Shown piece after piece: positions 1 through 10,809 of a stretch of DNA of 21,384 bases. Under the pieces are notes generated by a model, which was not told the DNA's origin, searched no databases, and worked only from the letters and a program-made list of their open reading frames with translations. The stretch is from Dipetalonema caudispina (taxonomy: Eukaryota; Nematoda; Chromadorea; Rhabditida; Onchocercidae). Within the stretch, counting starts at the first letter, position 1. The number at the start of each line of letters is the position of its first letter. Position numbers and translations under genes: made by a program. Location of the stretch: the NCBI GenBank assembly GCA_013365325.1, contig JABVXV010000611.1:1-21384 (forward strand), read 5' to 3'.

Positions 1-233
<233 letters not shown>

Positions 234-2195
234 ATTTTTAGCAGTAATTAATGTTTCACAATTATTGAATTTATTGGACCGCAACTTTAGCTCCTCAGTT
301 TTAATATCTTGAAGCCAAAGTTGAGCCTAGAAATTAATTTAGCAATGTAATGTCCTTGACCTTCCACCCTTTTTGATACCATCAATTTTCACTGTTTATA
401 GTGATGCACATGCTACCGTATACACTATTACTGTCCATACATTAATAATTTTGTTGCAATCATATATAAAAATGGTTGATGAAAATTTTCATGCTTTGAA
501 AATTTGAAAATTTTTAAATTTAACCAAAATTTTGGCGAAAATAAATTTAACCCTTAAATGATTTATAAATTGTTCCAACATTTACGCTATTTTCAATATT
601 TTCTGATTTTATAACTCATATTAAATTCACATAAATATTCTCAAAAGGATTCAATAACAGTAATTTAAAGTTCCTAACCATTTCTGCCACTTCAATACGA
701 TCAATTTTTAACCCTTTTAGGACTTTAGGATAAAAGGAAATTCATTGTGTAGCTTATAAAATGTTTTATTTTCTTTTAGCAATTAATCTATCAAATTTCT
801 TTGAAATATTCTTTTTGTGATTTTTGTTATTTAATGATGGTAAATTTTCATCAGAATTTGCAACAAAATCAATTATTCTAATTAATTTCCTGATTTGACT
901 TTTACATTTCATAGTTCTCCCTTTAATTTTTTTTAATGAATACTTTTATTTCTTTTTTACAATTTATCAAATCTTTCAAAAATTTTTTGACTTTTTGTTA
1001 AATTTAAAATGCAAGAAGCAATAAAAAATGTTATGCATTAAGAAAAAAGCGTAGCATTCCCTTCTCTTCCTATATAAAACATTATAAAGTTACCTGATAA
1101 ATCTGATAATAATAATTGAAATTGATAATTTACTAGATAGTATCATCAAAGTGAATGGAATAAGTATTGTTTAGAATGATTAATTGTTAGGATTGCAATG
1201 ATTATGGTGAATTAATCATACCATTTTTATTGCTATGCTGGAATAAATTTTTATTTAATGCCTTAAAATGATAATATATAGCCTATAGATTAAGGCTTAT
1301 TCTTGCTGGGCTTTTTAATATTGGTTTTACTCGTTTAAAATTTTAAACAATTTCTTATTTTTATAGGATTGTTTACTATGTTATTTTGTTAATCAAAAAA
1401 AAAAAAAAAAATCGTCATTCATTTTTAGAAACATTTATTTTAATTTTTCCAATGATTAGTTTATCATTTTGTTATCCATTAGTTTTATCACTATTATCAT
1501 ATCATGACATTACTATTTCTGTTTAATAAAATTCAAGTGATTTAATTCATTTTCAAATTATTAGCTCTTTTTTCAAATTTATGATCAATGTTGCTATCAG
1601 TTGACCGTATAAGTATATCATAATCATGAACAAAATATACTAAATATTGATTCGCTAAGATAAGATGATTGAAGCATCATAATATCTTTCTCATATCACC
1701 ATTTTGATTTATTAAAAAAGATTATTATGATATCAATTATATACCATAAGCGTTATTATATTTTAATGTAATATTTCATGATAAAAATTATCAAATTTTA
1801 ATATTGTATGGTGAAAGTTAACAAATTTTGTTGAAATATTTCACAATGAAAGTGTTATGATTATATTAAGAAATGCTAGGAATGATATTTGTGTGAAATT
1901 TTTAAGCAGCATAAAAGATGTAAAGAGAAGAATAATTGTTTACTTCATTTTGTAAATAACCAAACTAATAATTATTTAATATGTCTTAATTTCTAATAAA
2001 ATATAAGGAACATTTATTATGTGTGCTTTTGATTTTAGCCATATAGAAAAATTTAGAAATATTTGTTATAAATTTATCATTGAAATTTTATTTGCTTAAA
2101 AGCGTTTCTGTAATAATATTCCTTTTCCCCTCTTTTTTCTTTTTCTTTTTTTGCATTTTATATTACGTATTTTTTAATTAATTCTCTATTTTTAG
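234..2195. other. AT-rich non-coding DNA, no gene seen
   Basis: Nothing here has a convincing exon signature. Bases about 275-430 are less AT-rich than the surroundings, and the minus strand there has a 31-codon open frame, but it has no splice signals or codon bias. A run of about 17 A lies at 1395-1411. A pyrimidine-rich stretch at about 2121-2152 and a T-rich acceptor tract at 2181-2195 lead into the exon that follows. The stretch is either intergenic or an intron of the left-hand locus. Confidence 0.6.
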
Positions 2196-2372
2196 ACTAA
2201 TTAATGGTACATACTATAAGATTCATTTCAATCAATCAATTTTTCTGAGTACAACATTATTGATAGTAAAAATGGCCATGGATTATATATGGTCATGGAC
2301 TGATTATGTCTTTTATGGAATGTGCTCATGTGGTTCATCAGCAGTTACCTTTGACCCAGTCAACAAAGTACA
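2196..2372 (+). CDS. Probable exon of an unrecognised protein-coding gene (left locus, exon A)
   Basis: The stretch opens after a TATTTTTAG acceptor and closes at a near-ideal donor, CA|GTAAGT. It is open for 58 codons plus split codons at both ends (phase 2 in, phase 2 out). GC content is about 40% over 2272-2372, against clearly AT-richer flanks, and codons such as GCC, GTC, ACC, GAC and AAC are used. The peptide includes MAMDYIWSWTDYVFYGMCSC and then GSSAVTFDPVNKVQ, an aromatic- and cysteine-rich stretch. An ATG at 2272 has A at -3 and G at +4. The exon could therefore be either internal or a first coding exon whose translation begins there; the 25 codons before that ATG are more AT-rich and less convincing. 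I do not recognise the family. The next in-phase exon would be 5978-6010, across a 3.6 kb intron. Confidence 0.55.
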
Positions 2373-3331
2373 GTAAGTTATTTTATTCTTCATCTTTAAT
2401 TTTATGACGAAAATATACCATAAATCATTTACTTATGATGGAGTTAGAAGATTTTTTAACTAATTTGATCATTTAGCATAAAAGTAATTACAGTCTGAAT
2501 CGTCAATTTTTAAATAATTATCATTAAATTTTATAAGCATTTATGAATGAACGTAGTGATCATTCATTTCAATAAGAATAGGGAAATTATTTTCTCAAGA
2601 TTCGACAAACTGTCAGATTCTTCGAGATTATGACATTCTACAACTGCAAACTCTTTAAAAGTGTTTTCTGCATCCGACAAAATGCTTGAAGAAATATTAG
2701 TCAAGCAGTAAAATCAAAAAAAAAAAAAAAAAAAATGGTCGATAAAGCAAAATCCCATCAATTACGTTCAACTTCTGAAGTGTTAATTAATTAATGGCCA
2801 TACATTAATTAGTGAATATAGATTATTGTTGACAGATGAAATTAGTATCTTTCTATTGATTAATCTAGTAACTTACAACGTTTTTAGCTCATTTCATCAA
2901 TTTATAAAGCGTATTTCTTAGATGCGACTATTTCACCAAGATTTATATTATGCAAATTTAACTTTGATAAGCATCACAAAGTTTCATCATTGTTTAGCTG
3001 TTGAAATTTTTTATCATGCGAACAATATAGAATACGAGAAGATCAAATTTCAAAATGGTGATTTTTTTTTTTTTTTTTTCATAAGGAATTCATTTATTGA
3101 ATTTTTCAATCTTCAACAATTTTGTTTCAATATGTGAAACAATTATAGAGTAATGATAAACGTTGAATTCTTTATTTGTAATTAGAGAGAAGATTAACTT
3201 GGAGAATTATTCGCCATTGATAATTGTTAATTTCTGTTTAACTGATTGATCACTACATTTCTCATCACTTTCACCATCTTTTACAAAATTTCCTGAATTA
3301 TTATTGCATAAATGAAATGAACCAAATATCA

Positions 3332-3417
3332 TTGATTTTTCCGCTATTTTTCTTCCAGATATTTCCATTTTTTTTTTTTTTTTAGCACAGGTTAAAGGTT
3401 ATTTAGAAGATTCCAAT
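3332..3417. repeat. Copy 1 of an 84-86 bp direct repeat
   Basis: This segment recurs at 3745-3828 with only a few differences: a shorter, C-interrupted T tract in the second copy and one G/C change near the end (AGAAG versus AGAAC). Shared landmarks, in order, are TTTTTCCGCTATTTTTCTTC, CAGATATTTCCA, a poly-T tract, AGCACAGGTTAAAGG and TTATTTAGAA. Flanks on both sides are unrelated, so the boundaries are sharp. It includes two acceptor-like sites (CTTCCAG and T-tract-AG). It could be a local segmental duplication or two insertions of a short dispersed element. Confidence 0.93.
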
Positions 3418-3444
3418 ACTACAAGTTGCTAATACTACAAGTTG
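3415..3444. repeat. Short 16 bp tandem repeat, 1.9 copies
   Basis: The unit AATACTACAAGTTGCT at 3415-3430 is followed at 3431-3444 by its first 14 bases. It abuts the right boundary of copy 1 of the 84-86 bp repeat and is absent after copy 2, so it arose separately. Confidence 0.85.
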
Positions 3445-3744
3445 TCGTCGTTTATTTCATGGCTTATTTTGAACAATTTATTTAAAAAATATATTAAATA
3501 AATAATTTGGCACAAAAAAAAAGAAAAAAAAAGGCATAAAAGAAAGAATGACAGATAATGTAGTCATCATATTTGTTTACATAATATATTCAAATATTAA
3601 GTACTAAAGTTGAAGAATATAAAAACTGTAATTATTTTTGTGCAAACCTAATATTTCGCTTCATTAATTTTATCACTGGCTTGTAAAATTTGTTCGTCAT
3701 TTATTTAAAGTTTAAAAAAAGAACAAAGATTACTAATCGAATCT

Positions 3745-3828
3745 TTGATTTTTCCGCTATTTTTCTTCCAGATATTTCCATTCTTTTTTTTTTTAGCACA
3801 GGTTAAAGGTTATTTAGAACATTCCAAT
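3745..3828. repeat. Copy 2 of the 84-86 bp direct repeat
   Basis: This is the second copy of the segment at 3332-3417, in the same orientation and offset by about 413 bp. The T tract is TTC followed by 11 T, instead of 16 T. Apart from the tract, only one clear substitution is visible, which implies a fairly recent duplication. Confidence 0.93.
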
Positions 3829-5977
3829 TATTTCTTGCTTAAAGATTTACTCCATTCGTCTCCTCTGATATATTTTCGTATATAAAAAATTGAAATTTTA
3901 ATTGATTATCTATTAAAAGTGTTATGCAAATATAATTGCATAAAATTAGATCAACTATTCGTTACATTAATTATTAACTTTGCCTTAAATTTTTGCCTCT
4001 ATTATTCATATAACTTAAAAAATAAAAATTGCAATAAGATTTAATCAAATAGTTTTACTAAAAAAGGAAAAATATATACATAAATATAACAATAAATATA
4101 GGAGTCATAAATATCGGAATCATTTATCATATATGTTTTTAAACTTCAAAACGGATATATCAATCATTTGTCGTCCTTCAATTGATCCATATTTGAAATA
4201 AAATTAATTGTAGTATTCTATTTTGCAACAACTTCTTATCATAAGAATATTATTAATCCGTGATTAAATACAAGGACGTTTGAAATTATTTACCTATAAA
4301 TTGAAAAGATTTAATCAAAGGTAATTTGATTAAATAGACGATTCGTTTAAAATATAGTTTTACTAGTAGTTTTATTATTAATGTTTCATGCAATAAAATG
4401 ATGATATTGACTTTTCATTTTTTTTTGGACTTTTTTTTGCCGTTAAATTACTAAACTTTTTATTAAATAGGATAAAATTCTAGTTAAAACTTTTGTAAAA
4501 TTAATAATTCACTGGTTTTTTTTTCCTCTCTAAGTTTCTAAAAAAATTGTCACTGAAATTATTGATGTAAGTCATTATGTAATATAGGTAGTTGAGAAAT
4601 TATTCCGATATTTTAGGATAAAATGATTAAAAATATGGATTTTGCATAATGCAACTAATTAAGTTAATTTTTGAAATAGCCTAAGGAAGAATTATATGTA
4701 AATATATATTTGAAATTCTGTTCTCTTTAAAATATTATAGCACTGAAAAGGTATACTTCTGAGGTATGATTTCTTTTTCAAAAATTACCAGAAATTTTCT
4801 TAATTAGTTTAATTAAATGTAATTTTTTGAGAAAAAAGGCTGAAATGAAATTTAATCAGATTAATTTGCAATAATTAGCATAACATTAATATAGTTGTAT
4901 ATTTTGTTTACTTACATTATAACTGAGTTTAGATTGATAAAAAACTAATCTTAATTTATCATTCAGTTCTTCATTTCCTTTTTTTTTGCACTTACTTATC
5001 TGATTTCAAAATCATAAATCTAACTTGTACAAGCAAGTTCGAACGAAAAATTCGAATTGAAAATCAAATTTTAAATCAAATTTTAATCAAACATGTACTG
5101 TTATAATAGTATGGAAAATAAATAATTTATTATCTCATTCCAATTAATTACAAACGAATTCGTATTATTGTATTATCTAAAAATGTTGTACAAAATTGTT
5201 CCCTTATAAGATTTTATTGTTTTGATCACAACAGTTATGTTTCAGTTGGATTTGTTAAAATTCAATTCCACTTTTCAATTAAATTCGTTAAAATCCAATT
5301 CCAATTTGCAAAGAATTTTTATTTTCATATCAAATTCAAGACAATCCAAGTATATTTGATTTTTTTTTTTGTTTTCTTGTTTTCTTTTTTTTTTGTTTTA
5401 GTTTGTTTACACATCTCTGAAATTCAATTGTTCTTCTCCATTCTTCTGCACTGTTATTATTACTTCTAATTTTCGTTTTATTTTTCTTTTGTTTGCCATT
5501 TATTGTCTTAATTATCTTTCTGATAATTACATTTATGTTTAAGCGACGAAATGTGTCAAAATTTCTTTTCGTTGAATCCTTTGGAAATTATGCATAATTG
5601 TGAATATAATTAATTCATTGAACTAGCAAATATGCAATGATTAGCAAATGTTGCTTATATGATAGCATACTATTTTTGACGAATAATAGGCTAAAATTAG
5701 ATTTTGCTTTCTTAATTTCAACAAAACGAATCAAAGCTTAATTGCTTGTTATCAACAATTAATTTTATTGTATTAGCAAATCATGCATATGTTTTATAAA
5801 TGAAACAACTGCATTACTTTTTGATAGCAATCGATTAATTAGTCTTACTTTTCTTAGTTTCAGTAAAAAGAATTAAACCCTAATTATCTATCATTAGCAG
5901 TAATATGATGTTTATCATTGTTTCATTTCGTATTTTTGCAAATTCTGATAATTATTACATATGTATTATTATTTCAG

Positions 5978-6010
5978 AATGGATTCGTTACCTCATCTAA
6001 CAAGTTACAG
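5978..6010 (+). CDS. Probable 33 bp microexon (left locus, exon B)
   Basis: It is bounded by TTATTTCAG on the left and AG|GTTTGT on the right. Joined to exon A, CA plus A makes a glutamine codon, and the frame continues as MDSLPHLTSY with AG left over (phase 2 in, phase 2 out). The alternative frames also need checking, but the phase match with exon A and the good acceptor favour this reading. The ATG at 5979 could also serve as a start codon if the exon is first in a transcript. The next compatible exon is 6284-6309. Confidence 0.4.
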
Positions 6011-6283
6011 GTTTGTAATTATTGCTGCAACACATCTAATTCACCCTTATGTTGTATGAAAAACAAAAAAAAAAAAAAAAAATTAAGCACCAAATAAAAA
6101 TTTGCTTATTGCACCTATTGTTGCACCAAAAATCTTTTTTATTACACCATTTTACAATGTCACATTTTTTTTTTTTTTCATTTTCAGCTCTTAACATATA
6201 ATTGACACATTTTGTTATAGTTGAAACATATTGATATTATTGAATTTAGGTTAATGATTACGTTGTCATTTTTATTGTTTTAG

Positions 6284-6309
6284 CAATGATTTGCAAATCG
6301 TACACTCAG
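6284..6309 (+). CDS. Possible 26 bp microexon (left locus, exon C)
   Basis: It is bounded by TTATTGTTTTAG and CAG|GTATAT. The leftover AG of exon B plus C makes a serine codon; the frame then reads NDLQIVHS with one G left over (phase 2 in, phase 1 out). The intron from exon B would be 273 bases, a normal nematode size. Evidence is limited to splice-like ends and a consistent phase, and a 26-base stretch is easily open by chance. No downstream exon is firmly established. Confidence 0.3.
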
Positions 6310-6538
6310 GTATATAACATATATATTTTCTATATGAATAAGTTAGAGTAAAGGTAATTATTATATATTGTTATCTTTATTGTTATAGTAATACATATAG
6401 AATGAAATAGAAAAAAAAATATTATAACTTTTTATGAAATTGAAGTGAGTTTAATTATAAAAATATTAGCAATATATTGCTAAAATGATTTACATATAAT
6501 AACAATTACATCTTTACGCTGATATTTAAGTTATTAAT

Positions 6539-6563
6539 TATATATATATATATATATATATAT
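6539..6563. repeat. TA dinucleotide microsatellite
   Basis: An uninterrupted TA run of about 12 units within plain AT-rich sequence. Confidence 0.95.
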
Positions 6564-6977
6564 CTATTGTAATAGCATCACAATAATATCTTACTTATTT
6601 GCTGTTAGATATTAACATTTTATGATGTTTATTGTTTTATTGCATAATTGTAAATAATGATATTTGAAATTTTAATAAATTTATAACAAAAAATAGTTAG
6701 TATATGATACAAAGTAAATATTGTATTGAAAATTATTGTTGTCTTATTCATTGTAGCGTGTATATTTTTCCATTCATTGTAGCATATATTTTTCATTAAG
6801 TTTATTAATTTTTTCATTTTACGTAATCATTTTAGAAAAAATTTGTAAACGTTAACTAATTAATTAAAGTTAAAATAAAAATTATGTTTAATTTTAATTG
6901 TACGTTTAATGTTCACTTAATTATTCGTCATTATTTGCTCACATTTTCTTTTTTTTTATTGTTTTTATTTTTTTCAG

Positions 6978-7004
6978 TAGTAAATAAGCAATTAATATTA
7001 GTAC
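6978..7004 (+). CDS. Very tentative 27 bp microexon
   Basis: The acceptor is one of the strongest in the window (TTTTTATTTTTTTCAG). In the phase left by exon C (one base over) the stretch reads VVNKQLILV with one base over (phase 1 in, phase 1 out), ending at TAC|GTAATT. The composition is ordinary AT-rich and the peptide is uninformative, so only the acceptor and the phase support it. It could equally be an unused acceptor-like T tract. Confidence 0.12.
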
Positions 7005-8803
7005 GTAATTTATCCAAGTAATTCGATTTAGGTGTAAAAGTTAATGAATGATTTATAATTAAATATAATTTATCTGAAAAAAAAAATTTATTGATATAAA
7101 TTGTAAACTAAGATAATATGATAAAAATTAAATGATATCGTAAGAAATTTAACCTTTCTAGCTTTTCTCCCTCTCTTTTATCATCTTTTCAGTTTTGTTT
7201 CGGTAGGAAAAATTCAAAATATTATAGAATTTCCGTACAACGATAGGAAGAATAAAATGACTGCAACCGAATTGCATTGAACTAATTTGAATTGAATCGA
7301 ATCGAATGGAATAGTAATAGGATCTAAAAAATTTAACGATTATAATTGTTTGACCGGATCATTAACAATAATTTGAAAAAAAATAAAAAGAAAGTGAAAG
7401 AAGAGGATGATTTTGTTTTTAAAACAATTATTATAATTTTATATTTTTATAAAAATTAGCAATATTTTAGTAAAAATACTTTTCATTGATCTGAAAATAT
7501 TTTAAATTTAGGAAAAAAAATTTTCCTAAAATTACTATTAATTGCAATATTAATGCTTACTCACATATTTTTCCTATAATTTATCCTGTTATTGTTTATT
7601 TACCAAAATAATTTTCCGCTTAATTCTAACAAAAATTTTATACCATTTCTAATTTTACATACATTTTATAGAATGAAATATGAAAAAAATTATTTCATTT
7701 TTCAACAAAATAAAAAAGGAAAAGATAAAAATCAATCAATTAAAATAAAACATGAACTATTTGAAAAAAAAAAAGGAAAAAAAATGAGGCCATTGAATAA
7801 ATTACAAATATGATCCATCCTAACAATACTAACAATATTTATCCATTCATTGCTCAAAAAGTTTGTGTAAAAAATTTTTTTCGTCTAACAATAAAATTTG
7901 CTTTAATTATTTAATATTTTAAAAATATTGTAAAGTTAGAAAAAAGTATTTTAATTTGTAAATGAAACATATAATTTTGTCAGTGCTATCATTAAATTCT
8001 ATTTTCATTTAACCTTTACCTAATTTGGTTATTCAAAAAAAAAAAAAAGAAAAATTAGTGAAACTTTCAGAAATATTCTCATTGTATTATTGATGACGAA
8101 TAAAAGAATTTATGCATAAATTTCACATTACTCTTGAGATTGAAATTTTTCTTCTTCCCGTTTAATTTCTCATCGAAATTTCAATCTTTTATAATTTATA
8201 TTTTATGATTACTTTCTCATTTTTATTTTTTTAAATAGTTACTATATATTTCTCATAGTGTGTCGTTTACTTTTATAGCTAAACCGCATTGATCTATCAT
8301 AAATTCAAATTTCGTCAGGGTGAATTTGATAACTTCCGGTAACAAAACCATTCAGATGGGTTTTTATTGCTTGCAATTTATAATATTAATTGTTAGAATG
8401 ATAAATGCTAGGAAATGATTTAATTGAAGAATTCAAAATCAGGGTGAAGTATTTTAATATATTTGCAAAATTTGAAATTCATTTCTGATTCTTACTCTCT
8501 TCTCCATTTTATCACTTTTTCTAATTTATTATCAAAGGCCATTTAGAACAAAGAAATAGTGTTTTGATAAGATAAAAAAAAAAAAAAAAATGGCGAAATG
8601 GTAAAACTATCAAATAAATAAACAAACGAATAAACAATTAGACAAATTTTCCAAACAAGAAAAATGGATCATTAAATCAACAAATTGCTTAATCATCCAG
8701 CAATTATTCATCCATTTCTTACAAATTGTTTGCTTATTAAATCTTAAATACTTCGTTTCTTTTATCGAACTACAATAACAAACTTTATTCAGCTTTTTTT
8801 TTA

Positions 8804-8821
8804 TCTTATTTTATTTTATTT

Positions 8822-8852
<31 letters not shown>
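8804..8852. repeat. TTTTA pentamer array running into a 29-base T tract
   Basis: A few TTTTA units lead into 29 consecutive T at 8824-8852, among the longest homopolymers in the window. Length here is likely to be uncertain in any assembly. Confidence 0.93.
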
Positions 8853-10779
8853 GTATCTAAAATGACATAAAGAAATGGAAATTATCAAATATTTCCAATT
8901 TTACACTTAATTCGATAAAAACGCTTCTTGAGTTTAATTGTTAATTAAATTTCATTGAAACTTTTTCATCGTCTCTTAGCACCATTGTTAATTTAAAAAA
9001 TTAAGATGTAACAAGGATAATGAATAACTTTTTTTAATTTAATTTCATTTCATAATTATCGATCAATAATTTCATTTAGTTCATTTGTTTTCTTTACCGC
9101 TCTTGGTTGATTTATTCAGATAGCGTTATAATGAACTCAGACCAAATGCTAATTAAATTACTCATTAAGCAAAAAATAATGATTTCCGGTGTTTGCTATA
9201 GTCTATCATTTACTAATGTTAATGTTGTTACAATGTATACTTTTCCATTTCTTTGAAGAAAAGAAGGACGAGAATTTTTTTTTTTTTCTTGAAAAATACT
9301 AAAAAAAAAAAAAATAAAACATTATTTCTTAAATTTCACTTTAGCAATTTCATTTTCATTGCTTCACTATTGTTTCGAAATTTTACACCTTTTTTTTTTC
9401 CTTTTTTCTTTGTTCCGTATTTTCGCTTATTTCTTTCTTCGCTTCGTTTCTATGATTTTCCGATTTTTTGTGAGGAAGATGCAATTTGATTTCCGTAACT
9501 GAAATGAATTGTTCAATGTTTTCCGGTAAAATATATGCATGTATTATATGAAATCACATTATAAAATTCGAAATTATCAGTCAAAAAAGAGTTGCTTTTT
9601 TTTTTAAAAATTTTTAAAATCAAAATTCAACGTCATGAATTCATTATTTGCTTAATTACTCATTGCAGCTCGTCCATTTCACTTGAAATTAATGTAAATA
9701 TTTCAATATATAAAAGATGATCGGGAAGTAATTCTATCAGTTCGATCATGTTTAAATCATTTCCTTTTCATTCATTTGTTAAATTAATTACTAAACTTAT
9801 CGTATTTTATTTTGAATCTGATAAAAATGATGGAATTTTCAATTTTAATTTTCTTTTACTTCATTGAATACAATGGAATTGCACTAATGAAGGAAGTTTC
9901 ATTTTTTTTTTTTTAAATTTCGAATAACTAATTGCAATTGGGTTTAATCTTTTATTTTCAACCATTCAATTCCCGTTTGCTTCATTACTTCGACTGTTAT
10001 CAATTTTTTTTTTTTTTATTAAAAATGGATTTTTCATTTTTACTTTGTCTTGCTTAAAAATTCAAATTTCACGAATGTCTTTAACTTTATTTACCCTTTT
10101 CATTTCAACATTTATACTCGTTTGTTTGTTTCATAAAATTTACGCTTTTCTTTTTTTGTTTTACTTTTGTCTACTAATTTAAAATTATAAATTTTATTTT
10201 GCTATTTAATTTGTTTCATTCTGTAACTAAAACTATTGCTGGTAAATTTTTTCTTTTTTCTTTCTGTTAATCGAAAATTATAAATTTTTTTTCTTTTTTC
10301 ATTCGAAAATTTTTCCCTCCCTCATTTCAGTTGCTGTCTCCAATTAAATATTCCATTACTTTTAATATATGATAATTGAAAGGAAGGAAAACTAAAGTAT
10401 ATAATTAATTTTTCGTTGGCCTTTTTAGCATTAATACGAAAATGATTGCAATAATTTCAAACGAATGGAATGTTCTTCGCAAAATTTGATAGATTTTTCA
10501 TAAATTTTTTACAATCAAAATGAATAGCAATTGCTTAATAGAGATATTACTCAAAAAAAAAAGAACTGCATGTACAAATTTGTAAAATTTTAAGTTTTAC
10601 TTGAATTCAATTTTCTGAGTATGAAAATTTCCTATAATAATTTTCAGAATTTATGATTAGAAATGATTATGGTTAGGATGGCATCAAAAAATCGCTAACC
10701 TATGATTAGCGATGAAGTGCTTTCAATGTCTGTAACTGTTTTGGAAATAATTGAAAAATTGTTTATTTGTTGAATTCAG

Positions 10780-10809
10780 GAAAGAAAGAAAAGAATAGAA
10801 AGGTCAAAG
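10780..10809 (+). CDS. Tentative 30 bp microexon rich in lysine and arginine
   Basis: It lies between TTGAATTCAG and the strong donor AAAG|GTAAGA. It is open in two phases: in phase 0 it reads ERKKRIERSK, and in the phase left by exon C it reads GKKEKNRKVK with one base over. The third phase hits TAG. A purine-rich exon body resembles an exonic splicing enhancer, but such purine runs are common in this DNA. It would be 4.5 kb from exon C. A TGCATG motif lies about 210 bases upstream. Low confidence. Confidence 0.2.

Larger units (their letters stand above)
2373..5977 (+). other. Probable long intron between exons A and B
   Basis: The stretch starts with GTAAGT at 2373 and ends with TATTATTTCAG at 5967-5977. 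It is AT-rich with T and A runs (for example A-rich 2717-2735, T-rich 3062-3079, 3369-3383 and 3783-3793, and TTTTTGTTTT-type tracts around 5361-5402). It contains a duplicated 84-86 bp segment and a small 16 bp tandem repeat, listed separately. A 71-codon open frame at 2922-3137 contains poly-T-encoded phenylalanines and shows no coding signature. No other gene is seen. If exons A and B do not belong together, this is simply intergenic DNA. Confidence 0.4.
6310..10779. other. AT-rich non-coding DNA with scattered low-complexity tracts
   Basis: No gene is supported here. Open frames of 60-78 codons at 6629-6817 (minus), 7592-7813 (plus) and 9253-9489 (plus) are dominated by codons from A or T tracts (Lys, Asn, Phe, Ile) and have no splice or start context. 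Single TGCATG motifs occur at 9536 and 10567. A perfect 7 bp inverted repeat (TCGCTAA, 7-base gap, TTAGCGA) lies at about 10691-10711. The stretch may be intronic if the weak exon at 10780 is real. Confidence 0.5.

Noticed and set aside
270..430. Less AT-rich patch with a 31-codon minus-strand frame
   Set aside because: No splice signals or codon bias, and the frame is too short to separate from chance.
4532..4569. Acceptor-donor pair with a strong GTAAGT enclosing about 35 bases inside the long intron
   Set aside because: In the phase between exons A and B it hits TAA, so it cannot be a coding exon of that model.
5030..5060. AAGTTCGAACG, resembling the T-loop of a tRNA
   Set aside because: No A-box, acceptor stem pairing or cloverleaf could be drawn around it; no tRNA was found anywhere in the window.
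8312..8337. 20-base stretch between TTCGTCAG and CCG|GTAACA
   Set aside because: Its phase does not fit the neighbouring candidate exons and it is too short to judge alone.
9119..9256. Possible 3' terminal exon after TTTATTCAG, open for about 45 codons in the phase of exon C
   Set aside because: The frame is compatible, but the composition is ordinary AT-rich, the peptide is unremarkable and many such stretches are expected by chance.
9253..9489. 78-codon plus-strand frame rich in Phe and Lys
   Set aside because: It is built from T and A runs. There is no codon bias, start context or splice signals, and the composition equals the background.
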